In this document: positions 1 through 7,685 of the stretch, one piece after another
Layout of the letters: each line of letters opens with the position of its first letter
How positions within the stretch are numbered: position 1 is the first letter of the stretch
Assembly (NCBI GenBank): GCA_012960225.1
Contig: DUBS01000004.1
Location: 1 to 64,000, forward strand
Reading direction: 5' to 3'
Length of the DNA: 64,000 nucleotides
DNA from: Gemmatimonadota bacterium
GTDB lineage: Bacteria; Gemmatimonadota; Gemmatimonadetes; Longimicrobiales; Gaopeijiaceae
Translations under genes and position numbers: made by a program
Notes under the pieces: model-generated
Told to the model about the DNA's origin: nothing
Database searches by the model: none
Seen by the model: the letters and a program-made list of their open reading frames with translations, nothing else

Positions 1-442
1 CTTCAGCAGCTTCTTCCTCAGCTGGCTCTTCAGCAGCTTCTTCCTCAGCTGGCTCTTCAGCAGCTTCTTCCTCAGCAGCCTTAGCAGCTGCAGCTTTTTG
101 AGCGGCCTGCTCTTCTGTAGCTCGTCGGGCAGCTAAGATCTCTGCGCGCTTTGCTTTTTGCTCTTCCGGATCGGTTTCACCCAAGGCTACAAGGGAATCT
201 CCACCTTTCCTCGCCTTAGCTATCAGTGACTTCATAGTCCCCGACGGCTGAGCCCCCTCACTGAGCCAATGGTCAACACGCTCAAGATTCAGCACGAGAC
301 GTGCAGGATCGGAAAGCGGCTTGTAGTAACCGATCGATTCTATGAACCGTCCATCACGTGGTGAGTCATTATCCGCCACTACAACGCGATAGTGGGCCTT
401 CTTCTTACGGCCCATCCTTCTAAGTCGAATCTTTGCGGGCAT
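1..442 (-). CDS. rpsP: 30S ribosomal protein S16 with acidic repeat tail (3' end outside window)
   Basis: Small-subunit ribosomal protein S16, needed for 30S assembly. The protein begins MPAKIRLRRMGRKKKAHYRV and continues with the S16 core (VVADNDSPRDGRFIESIGYY, then NLERVDHWLSEGAQPS), which fills about the first 85 residues. After it comes a long low-complexity extension rich in Ala, Glu and Lys, ending in at least two 27-bp tandem repeats that encode EPAEEEAAE units. The reading frame is still open at base 1, so the true C-terminus lies outside the window. S16 is usually about 80-100 residues, so this one is clearly extended. Acidic or Ala/Lys-rich tails on S16 are known in several phyla; what this one does is unknown. 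The identification is certain; the length is not. Confidence 0.95.
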   Translation of the reverse strand, partial: MPAKIRLRRMGRKKKAHYRVVVADNDSPRDGRFIESIGYYKPLSDPARLVLNLERVDHWLSEGAQPSGTMKSLIAKARKGGDSLVALGETDPEEQKAKRAEILAARRATEEQAAQKAAAAKAAEEEAAEEPAEEEAAEEPAEEEAAE

Positions 443-718
443 CTTGTCGGGTGTTATAGGGTACGCCAGCCGTCCCGCGTTCACGAGTACGGTCTCGGAG
501 GTGTTAAGCCCCGAACAGAGCAGAGGCCAAGGATAAAAGAGTAGTGGTTGGCTGTACAGCGATAACCAATAAACGTGTATCTAACATACTCACTTTCAGA
601 GCCTCCCCTGAAGAGGCATCATGCTGCTCTGAAGCTTTGCTAGAGTAGTGATTTCCGACTTCATCCGCTCAATAACTTTCTTTATCCCTGTGAACTGCAG
701 AACCTAGAATCAGGTGGG

Positions 719-2008
719 TCAAGCCACTTCAATGATTTGGCTGCGCTTGCTCCCAACGGAGATCCAGTGGACCGGTGCGTTCGCCAGCTCTGCGACCCGG
801 TCCAAGTATGCCCGAGCATTAGCGGGAAGGTTCTCGAGCTTACGCACTTCACATGTTGACTGTTCCCAGCCTGGCAAGGTCTCGTAGATCGGCTCAACAC
901 CGGAAAGAGACCAGGTATCAGCAGGGAAATCATCTGTGACCGTCCCATCTGGCATACGATATCCTGTCGCTACCTGAAGTTCGGGTATGGTGTCGAGTAC
1001 ATCCAGTTTCGTTACTGCGAGCCCAGTAAGTCCATTGACTTGCGCGGCGAAACGTGCGAGCACGGAATCGAACCAACCGCATCGCCTGGGCCTCCCCGTA
1101 GTAGCTCCAAATTCTCCGCCTAGTGCCCGGATATGTTCATCCATTTTCGGATCACATGCTGTTGGGAATGGCCCCTCGCCCACACGAGTAGTATATGCCT
1201 TGACCACGCCAACCACTGTATCAATCGAGGTGGGGCCTATTCCAGTGCCGGTCGCTGCTGCTGCTGCCGTCGTATTAGATGAGGTAACGAATGGATACGT
1301 TCCATGGTCAAGATCCAAAGCCGTACCCTGCGCACCCTCGAGAAGCACCCTTTTACCATCTAAGAGCGCGCGGGAGATGTCCCTCCCAACATCGGTTCCG
1401 AGCGCCAAGAGTCGATCTCCTAACGCCAAGGATTCTGCCATCTCCATATCAAGCTGTTCAGTAACCACTGCCCCTAGCTGCTCTACCCGTCGGCAAATGC
1501 GGTCTTGAGCTATGCGGACTCTCTTTTGAAGTTTCTCCGCATTTCCTAGGTCAGCAACGCGAACCCCCCTGCGCCCGGCTTTGTCTTCGTAAGCCGGACC
1601 AATTCCCCTCCCAGTTGTCCCAATTTTCTGAGCAGCGGCATCTTCTGCTGCATGATCTAACAGTCGATGATATGGAAAAAGTAATTGAGCCCGATTACTG
1701 ACACCTACACGACCGCGAAGGTCAACACCTCGCGCTATAAGGGCGTCGTATTCCTCAAAGAACTGTCGAATGTCGAGTACCACACCGTTCCCGAGGAGGC
1801 ATTTCTTCCCCTCGTGCAGGATACCAGAAGGAATCTGATGAAGCACGAACTCATCTTCCCCAACATGCACTGTGTGCCCCGCGTTCGCGCCTCCCTGGTA
1901 CCGTGCCACGATATCCACGCCTTCCGCGAGAACATCCACAATCTTTCCCTTGCCTTCATCACCCCACTGGCAGCCGACTATTACCGTGCAAGACCCTTGA
2001 GCAGCCAT
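719..2008 (-). CDS. purA: Adenylosuccinate synthetase
   Basis: Joins IMP and aspartate using GTP to make adenylosuccinate, the first step from IMP to AMP, in the cytoplasm. The 429-residue length is normal for the family. Near the N-terminus the protein shows the GTP-binding GDEGKGK loop and the catalytic QGGANAGHTV segment, followed by GTTGRGIGPAYEDK and GAQGTALDLDHGTYPFVTSS, all hallmark PurA blocks. The C-terminal base-recognition part (CEVRKLENLPANARAYLDRV) is complete. An ATG start lies behind a GAGGAAG ribosome-binding site. It lies between rpsP downstream and an aldolase gene upstream on the same strand, but a strong terminator separates it from the aldolase, so it probably has its own promoter. 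Confidence 0.97.
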   Translation of the reverse strand: MAAQGSCTVIVGCQWGDEGKGKIVDVLAEGVDIVARYQGGANAGHTVHVGEDEFVLHQIPSGILHEGKKCLLGNGVVLDIRQFFEEYDALIARGVDLRGRVGVSNRAQLLFPYHRLLDHAAEDAAAQKIGTTGRGIGPAYEDKAGRRGVRVADLGNAEKLQKRVRIAQDRICRRVEQLGAVVTEQLDMEMAESLALGDRLLALGTDVGRDISRALLDGKRVLLEGAQGTALDLDHGTYPFVTSSNTTAAAAATGTGIGPTSIDTVVGVVKAYTTRVGEGPFPTACDPKMDEHIRALGGEFGATTGRPRRCGWFDSVLARFAAQVNGLTGLAVTKLDVLDTIPELQVATGYRMPDGTVTDDFPADTWSLSGVEPIYETLPGWEQSTCEVRKLENLPANARAYLDRVAELANAPVHWISVGSKRSQIIEVA

Positions 2009-2054
2009 ACTTCCTCAACGATGGAATCGAGAGTTCTTGGGACACAAACCTATG

Positions 2055-2088
2055 AAAAAACGGGCTCGCCCCATGTGGGGTAAGCCCG
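2055..2088 (-). terminator. Rho-independent terminator after the aldolase gene
   Basis: Read on the minus strand this is a 12-bp GC-rich stem (CGGGCT...AGCCCG with one mismatch and one wobble, inner CCCC/GGGG) closed by a four-base loop and followed directly by six T. It lies about 95 bases past the stop of the aldolase gene at 2182 and just upstream of purA, so it should end transcription coming from the aldolase. Confidence 0.85.
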
Positions 2089-2181
2089 TTGGCTGGTGCG
2101 TCCTTTGGGAAAAGCTATGGGCGACCCTGGGGGGTGTCAACGAACCTAGATCCTTCACCGTAAAGGGTGGTCGATCTCAGT

Positions 2182-3105
2182 TCAGACTCCGACACATTCC
2201 AATAAATCTGCAGTCTCTAGGATCCCCTTAACTTCTTCAATTCTCAGCTCAGGAACCGGTGTCAGTGGGGGCCTTGGACCTCCACCGGAGAAGCCCAATA
2301 AGTCTAGAGCTGCTTTGATACCAGGAACGCCCATACCTGCTACGATACTTTGGTTTACGGCTACTATCTGCTCTTGAAGCCGTTCCGCCTCTTCAAGTCG
2401 CCCTTCCCGAAATGCTACTGAGATATTAGCTGCCTGATCAGCCGCCATTAGACCAACGGCAACAATTCCTCCCACCGCCCCAATTCCTAGGGCAGGATAT
2501 AGTACCGAACCATTACCCGTGAGCACTTGGAACCCGTCAGCACTTTGCTCCACAAGCTCGACTAATAAGTCGATCTCCCCTCGTGAGTCCTTAATCCCAA
2601 TGATATTTGGATGGCCTGAGAGGGTAGCGACCAGGCCTGTAGACAATTCGATCGTACTAAGCCTGAGAGGCACCTGATAGATCAGCACAGGCACGGGTGA
2701 AGCATCAGCCACGGCCCCGTAATGACTTATGAGTATTTCCTGGGTCATCGCACCCTTGAAGTAAGCCGGAGGACTTACGAGAACTGCGTCCGCCCCTGCA
2801 TCAGCCGCTTGCTGAGTCAGCTGAATCGTGTGACGGGTTGCTTCAGACCCGGTACCTGCGATCACGAGCGCCTCACTAGGTACAACCGAACGAGCTTCCT
2901 CAATAAGCTTGGACCGCTCGCCTTCATCTAGAAAGACTGATTCTCCGGTGGACCCAGCAATCAGGATTCCACGAATAGGACTACCAAACCACCTGCTCAG
3001 GTTGGCTCCAAAGGCTGGATAGTCGACATCCCCCGTAACTGGATCGAAGGGTGTTGTAACCGGTAAGAATGTCCCTTCAAGCTTCACCGATTCTTCGTGC
3101 GCCAA
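2182..3105 (-). CDS. DHDPS/HOGA-family aldolase (DapA superfamily)
   Basis: A class I pyruvate aldolase of the DapA/NanA superfamily, 307 residues, TIM barrel. Visible landmarks are the pyruvate-binding GSTGES loop, the active-site tyrosine in LIYQVPLR, and the Schiff-base lysine in NIIGIKDSRG. The second half (HPNIIGIKDSRGE, then FQVLTGNGS, GAVGGIVAV and GVPGIKAALDLLG) resembles 4-hydroxy-2-oxoglutarate aldolase more than DapA to my eye. The DapA arginine position is kept (VPLR), so dihydrodipicolinate synthase cannot be excluded. No other lysine-pathway gene is near. The start is a TTG preceded by AAGGAG at six bases. It stands alone between trpS and the terminator before purA, on the same strand. 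The family call is firm; the substrate is open. Confidence 0.75.
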   Translation of the reverse strand: MAHEESVKLEGTFLPVTTPFDPVTGDVDYPAFGANLSRWFGSPIRGILIAGSTGESVFLDEGERSKLIEEARSVVPSEALVIAGTGSEATRHTIQLTQQAADAGADAVLVSPPAYFKGAMTQEILISHYGAVADASPVPVLIYQVPLRLSTIELSTGLVATLSGHPNIIGIKDSRGEIDLLVELVEQSADGFQVLTGNGSVLYPALGIGAVGGIVAVGLMAADQAANISVAFREGRLEEAERLQEQIVAVNQSIVAGMGVPGIKAALDLLGFSGGGPRPPLTPVPELRIEEVKGILETADLLECVGV

Positions 3106-3236
3106 GTTTGGCTCCTTATTTGCTTGATTTTATTCGATGATGTAAAAGCCCCGGAAAGCCCACTGGAACACCGGAACTATCAAAATGAATAGCTCTGATA
3201 ATTATCGTGGCAAGCAGGCCCAGTTCAAGCCGATAT

Positions 3237-4256
3237 CTAGGGAATAGCATTTCTCCAGTTTAGTCCCATCTTCCGCCGTACCTCCTGCATTGTCTCAGAC
3301 GCAATCTTTCGAGCCTTTACGGCACCCCGGTCGAGAATATCACGCACCTCACTAGGATGTTCTCTGTAGTGAGTTGCTCGCTCACGATATGGGGCGAAAG
3401 ACGTTGCGATATTGCCAGAAAGAACGCGCTTGCAATCAACACATCCTAATTCTGCTGAACGGCAACCGGCCCCTATCTCTTTCCTAGCGTTCTCTTCAGT
3501 GAAGAATTGATGAAGGGCGAATACATTACACACTTCAGGGCGCCCCGGATCGTCTCGCCTCACCCGCTGGGGGTCGGTCACTGCGGTACGCACTTTATCC
3601 CATACATCGTCGGGGTCTGCTAAGATCCCAACTGTATTACCTAGAGATTTGCTCATCTTAGCGTCTCCGTCGAGACCTAGAATACGGCCTACGTCCTCCC
3701 CAATCAGCGGCTCGGTAATCGGAAATGTCTCCCCGTATCGTGCGTTGAATTTTCGAGCGACCTCGCGCGTCAATTCAAGGTGTTGCCGCTGATCCTCACC
3801 TACCGGGACCGCATTCGCCTTGTAGAGCAGGATGTCCGCAGCCTGTAGGATCGGATAATTCAGAATCCCCGCGGGAATCGACTCAAAGTGCTGGGCCTTG
3901 TCCTTGTATTGTGTCATCCGCTCGAGATCACCCACGGGTGTGACTGCATTGAAGAGCCATGCCAATTCAGTGTGCTCGTGCACATCCGACTGTACGAATA
4001 TCGTTGAGCGTTCAGGATCAAGTCCAACGGCTAGGAAAGAAACTGCGAGATCAAAAACACTGCTTGGCATCTCAGCAGGATCACCTCCCGAGGTGATCGC
4101 GTGATCATCGACGATGCACCACACACAATCGTATTCATCTTGCATGCCAACCCAACGGCGTAAAGCCCCAAGATAGTTTCCAAGATGAGCTTCCCCGGAA
4201 GGCTGCATGCCACTGAAAATTCTCTGCTTAGGTGTATTTTGTTGGATCTCTGTCAT
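3237..4256 (-). CDS. trpS: Tryptophanyl-tRNA synthetase with four-cysteine motif
   Basis: Class I aminoacyl-tRNA synthetase that charges tRNA-Trp in the cytoplasm; 339 residues, normal length. The HIGH-type signature is HLGN at residues 24-27 and the KMSKS loop is complete at 200-204; FSGMQPSGEAHLGNYLGALR is typical TrpS. In the C-terminal half, cysteines 243, 265, 272 and 275 form C-x21-C-x6-C-x2-C. This is nearly the same as the C-x22-C-x6-C-x2-C motif that binds a [4Fe-4S] cluster in Thermotoga maritima TrpRS, so a cluster near the anticodon site is likely here (inference). The ATG start is close behind GAGG. It is divergent from the phosphatase gene, with about 130 bases between. Confidence 0.96.
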   Translation of the reverse strand: MTEIQQNTPKQRIFSGMQPSGEAHLGNYLGALRRWVGMQDEYDCVWCIVDDHAITSGGDPAEMPSSVFDLAVSFLAVGLDPERSTIFVQSDVHEHTELAWLFNAVTPVGDLERMTQYKDKAQHFESIPAGILNYPILQAADILLYKANAVPVGEDQRQHLELTREVARKFNARYGETFPITEPLIGEDVGRILGLDGDAKMSKSLGNTVGILADPDDVWDKVRTAVTDPQRVRRDDPGRPEVCNVFALHQFFTEENARKEIGAGCRSAELGCVDCKRVLSGNIATSFAPYRERATHYREHPSEVRDILDRGAVKARKIASETMQEVRRKMGLNWRNAIP

Positions 4257-4384
4257 GCCTCAAAGGACTGGAGAACTGGAATACTATTTATTTCTCATAA
4301 GCGATGGCATGCTAACTTAGCGTGCTCTAGCTGGACTGCTACAGTCCCGAGGGGAGATTCAAGAATCCGAAACGGAGAGCAACC

Positions 4385-5188
4385 ATCGAACTCGACCCAC
4401 TACTGAGGACTGCGCGGGCCGCAGCTGATGCCGCTGCTGCCGTTCACCGACAGGATGCAGGCAAAGTCCTCGTGGGTGAAGCTTCAATGAAATCTCGCGC
4501 CGACTACGTCTCCCGGACTGACTTAGCAGCTCAAGAAGCTGCTATATCGGTGATCGAGGAGTGTCACCCTAACCACCTTATCCTCGCTGAAGAGAGTGAT
4601 GAATCCCCCCAAGATCAATTAGCTCGGTGGGACGGTCGTCCTCTTTGGATCGTGGATCCTCTGGATGGGACGGCTAATTTCTTGCACAACCATCCACATT
4701 ATTGCTCCTCAATTGCTTTAGCTGTCGATGGCCGACCAGTCGTGGGTGCCGTAACAAGCGCTCCCAGCGGAGAACGATGGTGGGCTGCAGAAGGCATTGG
4801 CGCTTTCAAGAATGGCAAGCCGATCTCAGTGTCAGAAGAGCATCAACTTATTCACTCAATGGCTGGTACAGGTTTCCCCTTTAAGCTATTGGGCGTCCTC
4901 CCTGAGTACCTAGAGGAATTTGACCGTGTACTGCGAGCTACTTCTGGCATACGCCGAGGGGGATCAGCGGCACTTGACCTCTGCTATCTAGCCCAGGGCT
5001 CGCTTGATGTCTTCTGGGAAAAGATACTTATGCCGTGGGATTTTGCGGCCGGACTCATCCTCGTTCGGGAAGCGGGTGGAGTAGTTACCCGACCCGATGG
5101 GAGCGAGTTGGGACTTGGTCCAGGTCCAGTATGTTGTGCTAACAGTCCTAAGCTCTTGGGAGAATTCTTGAAGGTGCTGGAGAGTTAG
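4385..5188 (+). CDS. Inositol monophosphatase family protein, probable AUC start
   Basis: Mg-dependent sugar-phosphate phosphatase of the IMPase/SuhB family (inositol-phosphate, histidinol-phosphate or related substrate; not decidable here). Metal site motifs are all present: the Glu pair in LILAEESDE, WIVDPLDGTANF, and WDFAAGLILVREAGG. The first ordinary start in frame is the GTG at 4472. That would delete the first helix, which can be read upstream as IELDPLLRTARAAADAAAAV and fits the family N-terminus. From the in-frame stop at 4328 to 4471 there is no ATG, GTG or TTG. An ATC at 4385 sits seven bases after GGAG and would give 267 residues, the usual family length. I therefore place the start there as a rare AUC start; a sequencing error is the alternative. 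The 3' end overlaps the next, convergent gene by 41 bases. Confidence 0.85.
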   Translation: MELDPLLRTARAAADAAAAVHRQDAGKVLVGEASMKSRADYVSRTDLAAQEAAISVIEECHPNHLILAEESDESPQDQLARWDGRPLWIVDPLDGTANFLHNHPHYCSSIALAVDGRPVVGAVTSAPSGERWWAAEGIGAFKNGKPISVSEEHQLIHSMAGTGFPFKLLGVLPEYLEEFDRVLRATSGIRRGGSAALDLCYLAQGSLDVFWEKILMPWDFAAGLILVREAGGVVTRPDGSELGLGPGPVCCANSPKLLGEFLKVLES

Positions 5189-6035
5189 CCAGTAACCCGA
5201 CCGTCACACCTGCTTCTGACAATTGACGAGCTGCACGCTGACCAGCCAGCCATAAAGCCTCGACAATCCCAAATGTGTAACTCTCGATATACCACTGTCC
5301 TGATTCCGATTCATACTCAGCGATGGCTTCTCTGAGAAGCTCGTTGGAAACTGTTTCAAAGCGGTAAAGGAGTGATAGAACTGCCATCCCTGTCTGATTC
5401 TCGTGTTCTCTTTCGTATTCACTACGAGAGAGTTCGACAAAGGCAGGAGCGTCACCTCGGAGTGCTTTCAACAACTCATGAGCGGTCTCCCGTTCAGCTT
5501 CGTCGAGGATAATATAAAAATCTCCAGTGGACCGAGCGGCCGCCCAACGAGCAGCCAAATTGAGTCGTTCACCCGAGGGCATCGACGCCTCCAGACTTGC
5601 TGCATATTCCTCAAGGCTTCGGGAAGGGTTATATGCGCTCTCAATTCTTCTGATCTCAGAAGTTGCTCCAGTTCGCAACCTTTCTAGAATTGTTTCTACC
5701 ACATCGTTTTCTGCCTCCACAGACATAAACTCGACTATGTCTGAGTGAAGATCGTCTTGGATAAACCCGCGAGAGATGGCGGAACGGAGCCGGTTCTGCT
5801 CATCTGAAGACAAGTCGCCCGCGAGAGAAGAAACCCTAGCCATAAGCGACTCACCGATACCCGATGTAATGCTCTCGACCTGAGAAAACTCAAGGATTTC
5901 CTCAATGTTTGCACGTTGTGGAGACGCAGACTGCGCGGTGGCTACAAGAGGGGAGAACACGAGTGCACAGCTCAACAGAAGGCCCCTCACTTGAGCGGCC
6001 TTCTGTTCGTTTTTCGCTCGGCGAGATCTATTCAC
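5148..6035 (-). CDS. Exported alpha-helical protein of unknown function
   Basis: I do not recognise this 295-residue protein. It has a basic N-terminus, a hydrophobic stretch (GLLLSCALVFSPLVATAQS) and an AxA-type cleavage site, so it is probably a Sec-exported periplasmic protein. The rest looks helical and charged, without cysteines or an obvious catalytic motif; one weak resemblance is to DUF2059-type periplasmic proteins. The start is a GTG with a poor ribosome-binding site. Its last 14 codons overlap the 3' end of the convergent phosphatase gene. The downstream reading frame of the phosphatase is convincing, so the overlap is real unless this stop is read-through noise. No functional neighbour helps. 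Confidence 0.7.
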   Translation of the reverse strand: MNRSRRAKNEQKAAQVRGLLLSCALVFSPLVATAQSASPQRANIEEILEFSQVESITSGIGESLMARVSSLAGDLSSDEQNRLRSAISRGFIQDDLHSDIVEFMSVEAENDVVETILERLRTGATSEIRRIESAYNPSRSLEEYAASLEASMPSGERLNLAARWAAARSTGDFYIILDEAERETAHELLKALRGDAPAFVELSRSEYEREHENQTGMAVLSLLYRFETVSNELLREAIAEYESESGQWYIESYTFGIVEALWLAGQRAARQLSEAGVTVGLLANSPAPSRILPRA

Positions 6036-6157
6036 CGCATTCGCTTTTTAGAAGCTGTTCACTTCTGACAGCCTACTTATCACTACAGTATACGCTACCA
6101 CGTCCACGGGAGCTTCAGTGAAGGAGCGTGTCAACGCGTCGCTACCTACTCTGAGTA

Positions 6158-6619
6158 TCAGTTCTTACATATCTCGATCGTACGACCCTTGGCCCCTGGG
6201 ACTTTTGGCATGTGAATCGTCAGAACACCATTCTCGAAAAGTGCCCCGATATCCTCAGTGCTAACAGTTCGTGGTAAGGTGAACGAGCGGTTGAATGAAC
6301 CATACCTTCGCTCCCACACATGACTGCGCTGTTCAGTCTCATCTTCGTTACGGATTGCAGTCTTCTCTCCTGAGACGGAAAGTACACTATTCTCGAGATT
6401 GATCGTGACATCATTCTCAGATAGCCCCGGCAACTCGGCTGTAAGCGTGAGTTCCTCGTCCGTCTCAATCACATCGACATGAGGTTCCCAATCCCGATCA
6501 ACTGAGTCGGTCAAAAAGGGCACTGTGTTAAAAACCTGTGACATGCGGTTCGACATTGCTTCAAGATTTCTCCAGTCGCTGTGAATTGGTCTCCGGCGGA
6601 TGTATTTCGTGATCGCCAT
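6158..6619 (-). CDS. Hsp20/alpha-crystallin small heat-shock protein
   Basis: ATP-independent holdase chaperone, 153 residues. The alpha-crystallin domain spans about residues 45-150: WEPHVDVIETDEELTLTAEL, then PGLSENDVTINLENSVLSVS and RRYGSFNRSFTLPRTV, closing with the conserved AxFENGVLTIHMPK strand (here ALFENGVLTIHMPK). The C-terminal tail is very short and ends GRTIEICKN. The typical IxI anchor may be represented by TIEI. ATG start after AGGAGAAAC. It stands alone on the minus strand with about 120 bases on the 3' side and 150 on the 5' side. No heat-shock operator could be identified by eye. Confidence 0.93.
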   Translation of the reverse strand: MAITKYIRRRPIHSDWRNLEAMSNRMSQVFNTVPFLTDSVDRDWEPHVDVIETDEELTLTAELPGLSENDVTINLENSVLSVSGEKTAIRNEDETEQRSHVWERRYGSFNRSFTLPRTVSTEDIGALFENGVLTIHMPKVPGAKGRTIEICKN

Positions 6620-6767
6620 AGTTTCTCCTGACAGAATTTGGTTGCGCTATCCAATGACCTATGCAACCCACGTGCCACAAAAGTGAGCTTGCAAACCTGC
6701 CAAAATGAACGGCAACAAGGACTTAGGTAGATCAATTACCTGTCAGTTTGACTCAGATGTGAAAGTC

Positions 6768-7685
6768 TTACTGCCGATTCGACAAGCCTTGCTCTAGGGC
6801 CAGTCGGGCAGCTCCAAGAGCCGGGTCAGGGTCCTGACTCAGAATTTCCAGTCCGTAATCTCCCACGACCCGCAGAATCTCATCATGCAAAGGCCCGCCG
6901 CACCGTAGGAGGCCACCCCAAAGAGCGACAGATGGCTGATTAATCCATGGTCCTGAAATCTCGAGGATGGCTTCCAGGTGCCCTCGGCACCCCTCGACTG
7001 CAAGCTCGAATATTCCCTTCGAGGCTGGATCATCTTCAGCAGCCGCTTGGGTAATAAATGGTACTAGCGCTGCAATTTCGCGCTTGGAGGCTATCCCAAT
7101 CCATCCTACCAGCCCTTGGACATCCTCCAAGCCAAGGTGTCGCAAAATGGTGTCGCGCAGTGCTGTCGGTCCGTCCCGGCCATCTTCGGCCCGAGTGATA
7201 CAGCGAAGGGCGTCCACACCAATCTGATAACCGCTACCCTCGTCACCGATATGTTGACCCCAACCACCGACACGAACCACAGTGCCGTCCGGTCGACGTG
7301 CCCAAGCTATAGAGCCAGTGCCAGCAACAAGCATGATTCCAGGTCCAAGACCGAATGCATCGTGAAATGCCACCTCAACATCGGTGCTTACAATAATTTT
7401 CTCTGCCACGTGTGACTTAACCAATGCATCTTCGATAGCGGTACGAGCCTCATCATTGCCGGCACCCGAGAGACCAGCCCAAAGGATATCGCCCGGAGTG
7501 CTCAAGCTGGTATTCACAAGAGCTCGATCAACTGCTTGTCGGACAGCTGCTGCTGCTGCTGCCGGCTCATGAGTTGTAACAACCGCACCCTCTGTTTCAC
7601 CTCTTCCTAATTCATGGCCGTCCTGATCTACAACTACCGCTCGCGTCCACGTACCTCCACCATCTACACCAATCGCGAAGTTCAC
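6768..7685 (-). CDS. BadF/BadG-type amino-sugar kinase (GlcNAc or MurNAc kinase)
   Basis: ASKHA-fold kinase of the BadF/BadG/BcrA/BcrD family, which includes N-acetylglucosamine kinase and clostridial MurK (MurNAc/GlcNAc kinase). The phosphate-1 loop is GVDGGGTWTRA at the N-terminus; AGTGSIAWAR forms phosphate-2 and GWGQHIGDEGSGYQIG is a typical family block; length 305 is normal. The GTG start overlaps the stop of the transporter gene by four bases (GTGA), so translation is coupled to the transporter. With two NagZ-type glycosidases and a NamZ nearby, the likely job is to phosphorylate imported MurNAc or GlcNAc in the cytoplasm (inference). No MurQ etherase or NagA/NagB is in the window to take the product further. 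Confidence 0.85.
   Translation of the reverse strand: MNFAIGVDGGGTWTRAVVVDQDGHELGRGETEGAVVTTHEPAAAAAAVRQAVDRALVNTSLSTPGDILWAGLSGAGNDEARTAIEDALVKSHVAEKIIVSTDVEVAFHDAFGLGPGIMLVAGTGSIAWARRPDGTVVRVGGWGQHIGDEGSGYQIGVDALRCITRAEDGRDGPTALRDTILRHLGLEDVQGLVGWIGIASKREIAALVPFITQAAAEDDPASKGIFELAVEGCRGHLEAILEISGPWINQPSVALWGGLLRCGGPLHDEILRVVGDYGLEILSQDPDPALGAARLALEQGLSNRQ

Noticed and set aside
443-718. Possible small RNA between rpsP and purA
   Set aside because: I searched by eye for SRP RNA and tRNA-like motifs (GGAAGG core, TTCGA arm) and found none; no convincing hairpin with a T-run.
987-1508. Long open frame on the + strand opposite purA
   Set aside because: It lies fully inside a certain purA, has low-complexity Ser/Ala/Pro composition typical of antisense frames in such DNA, and no start site of its own.
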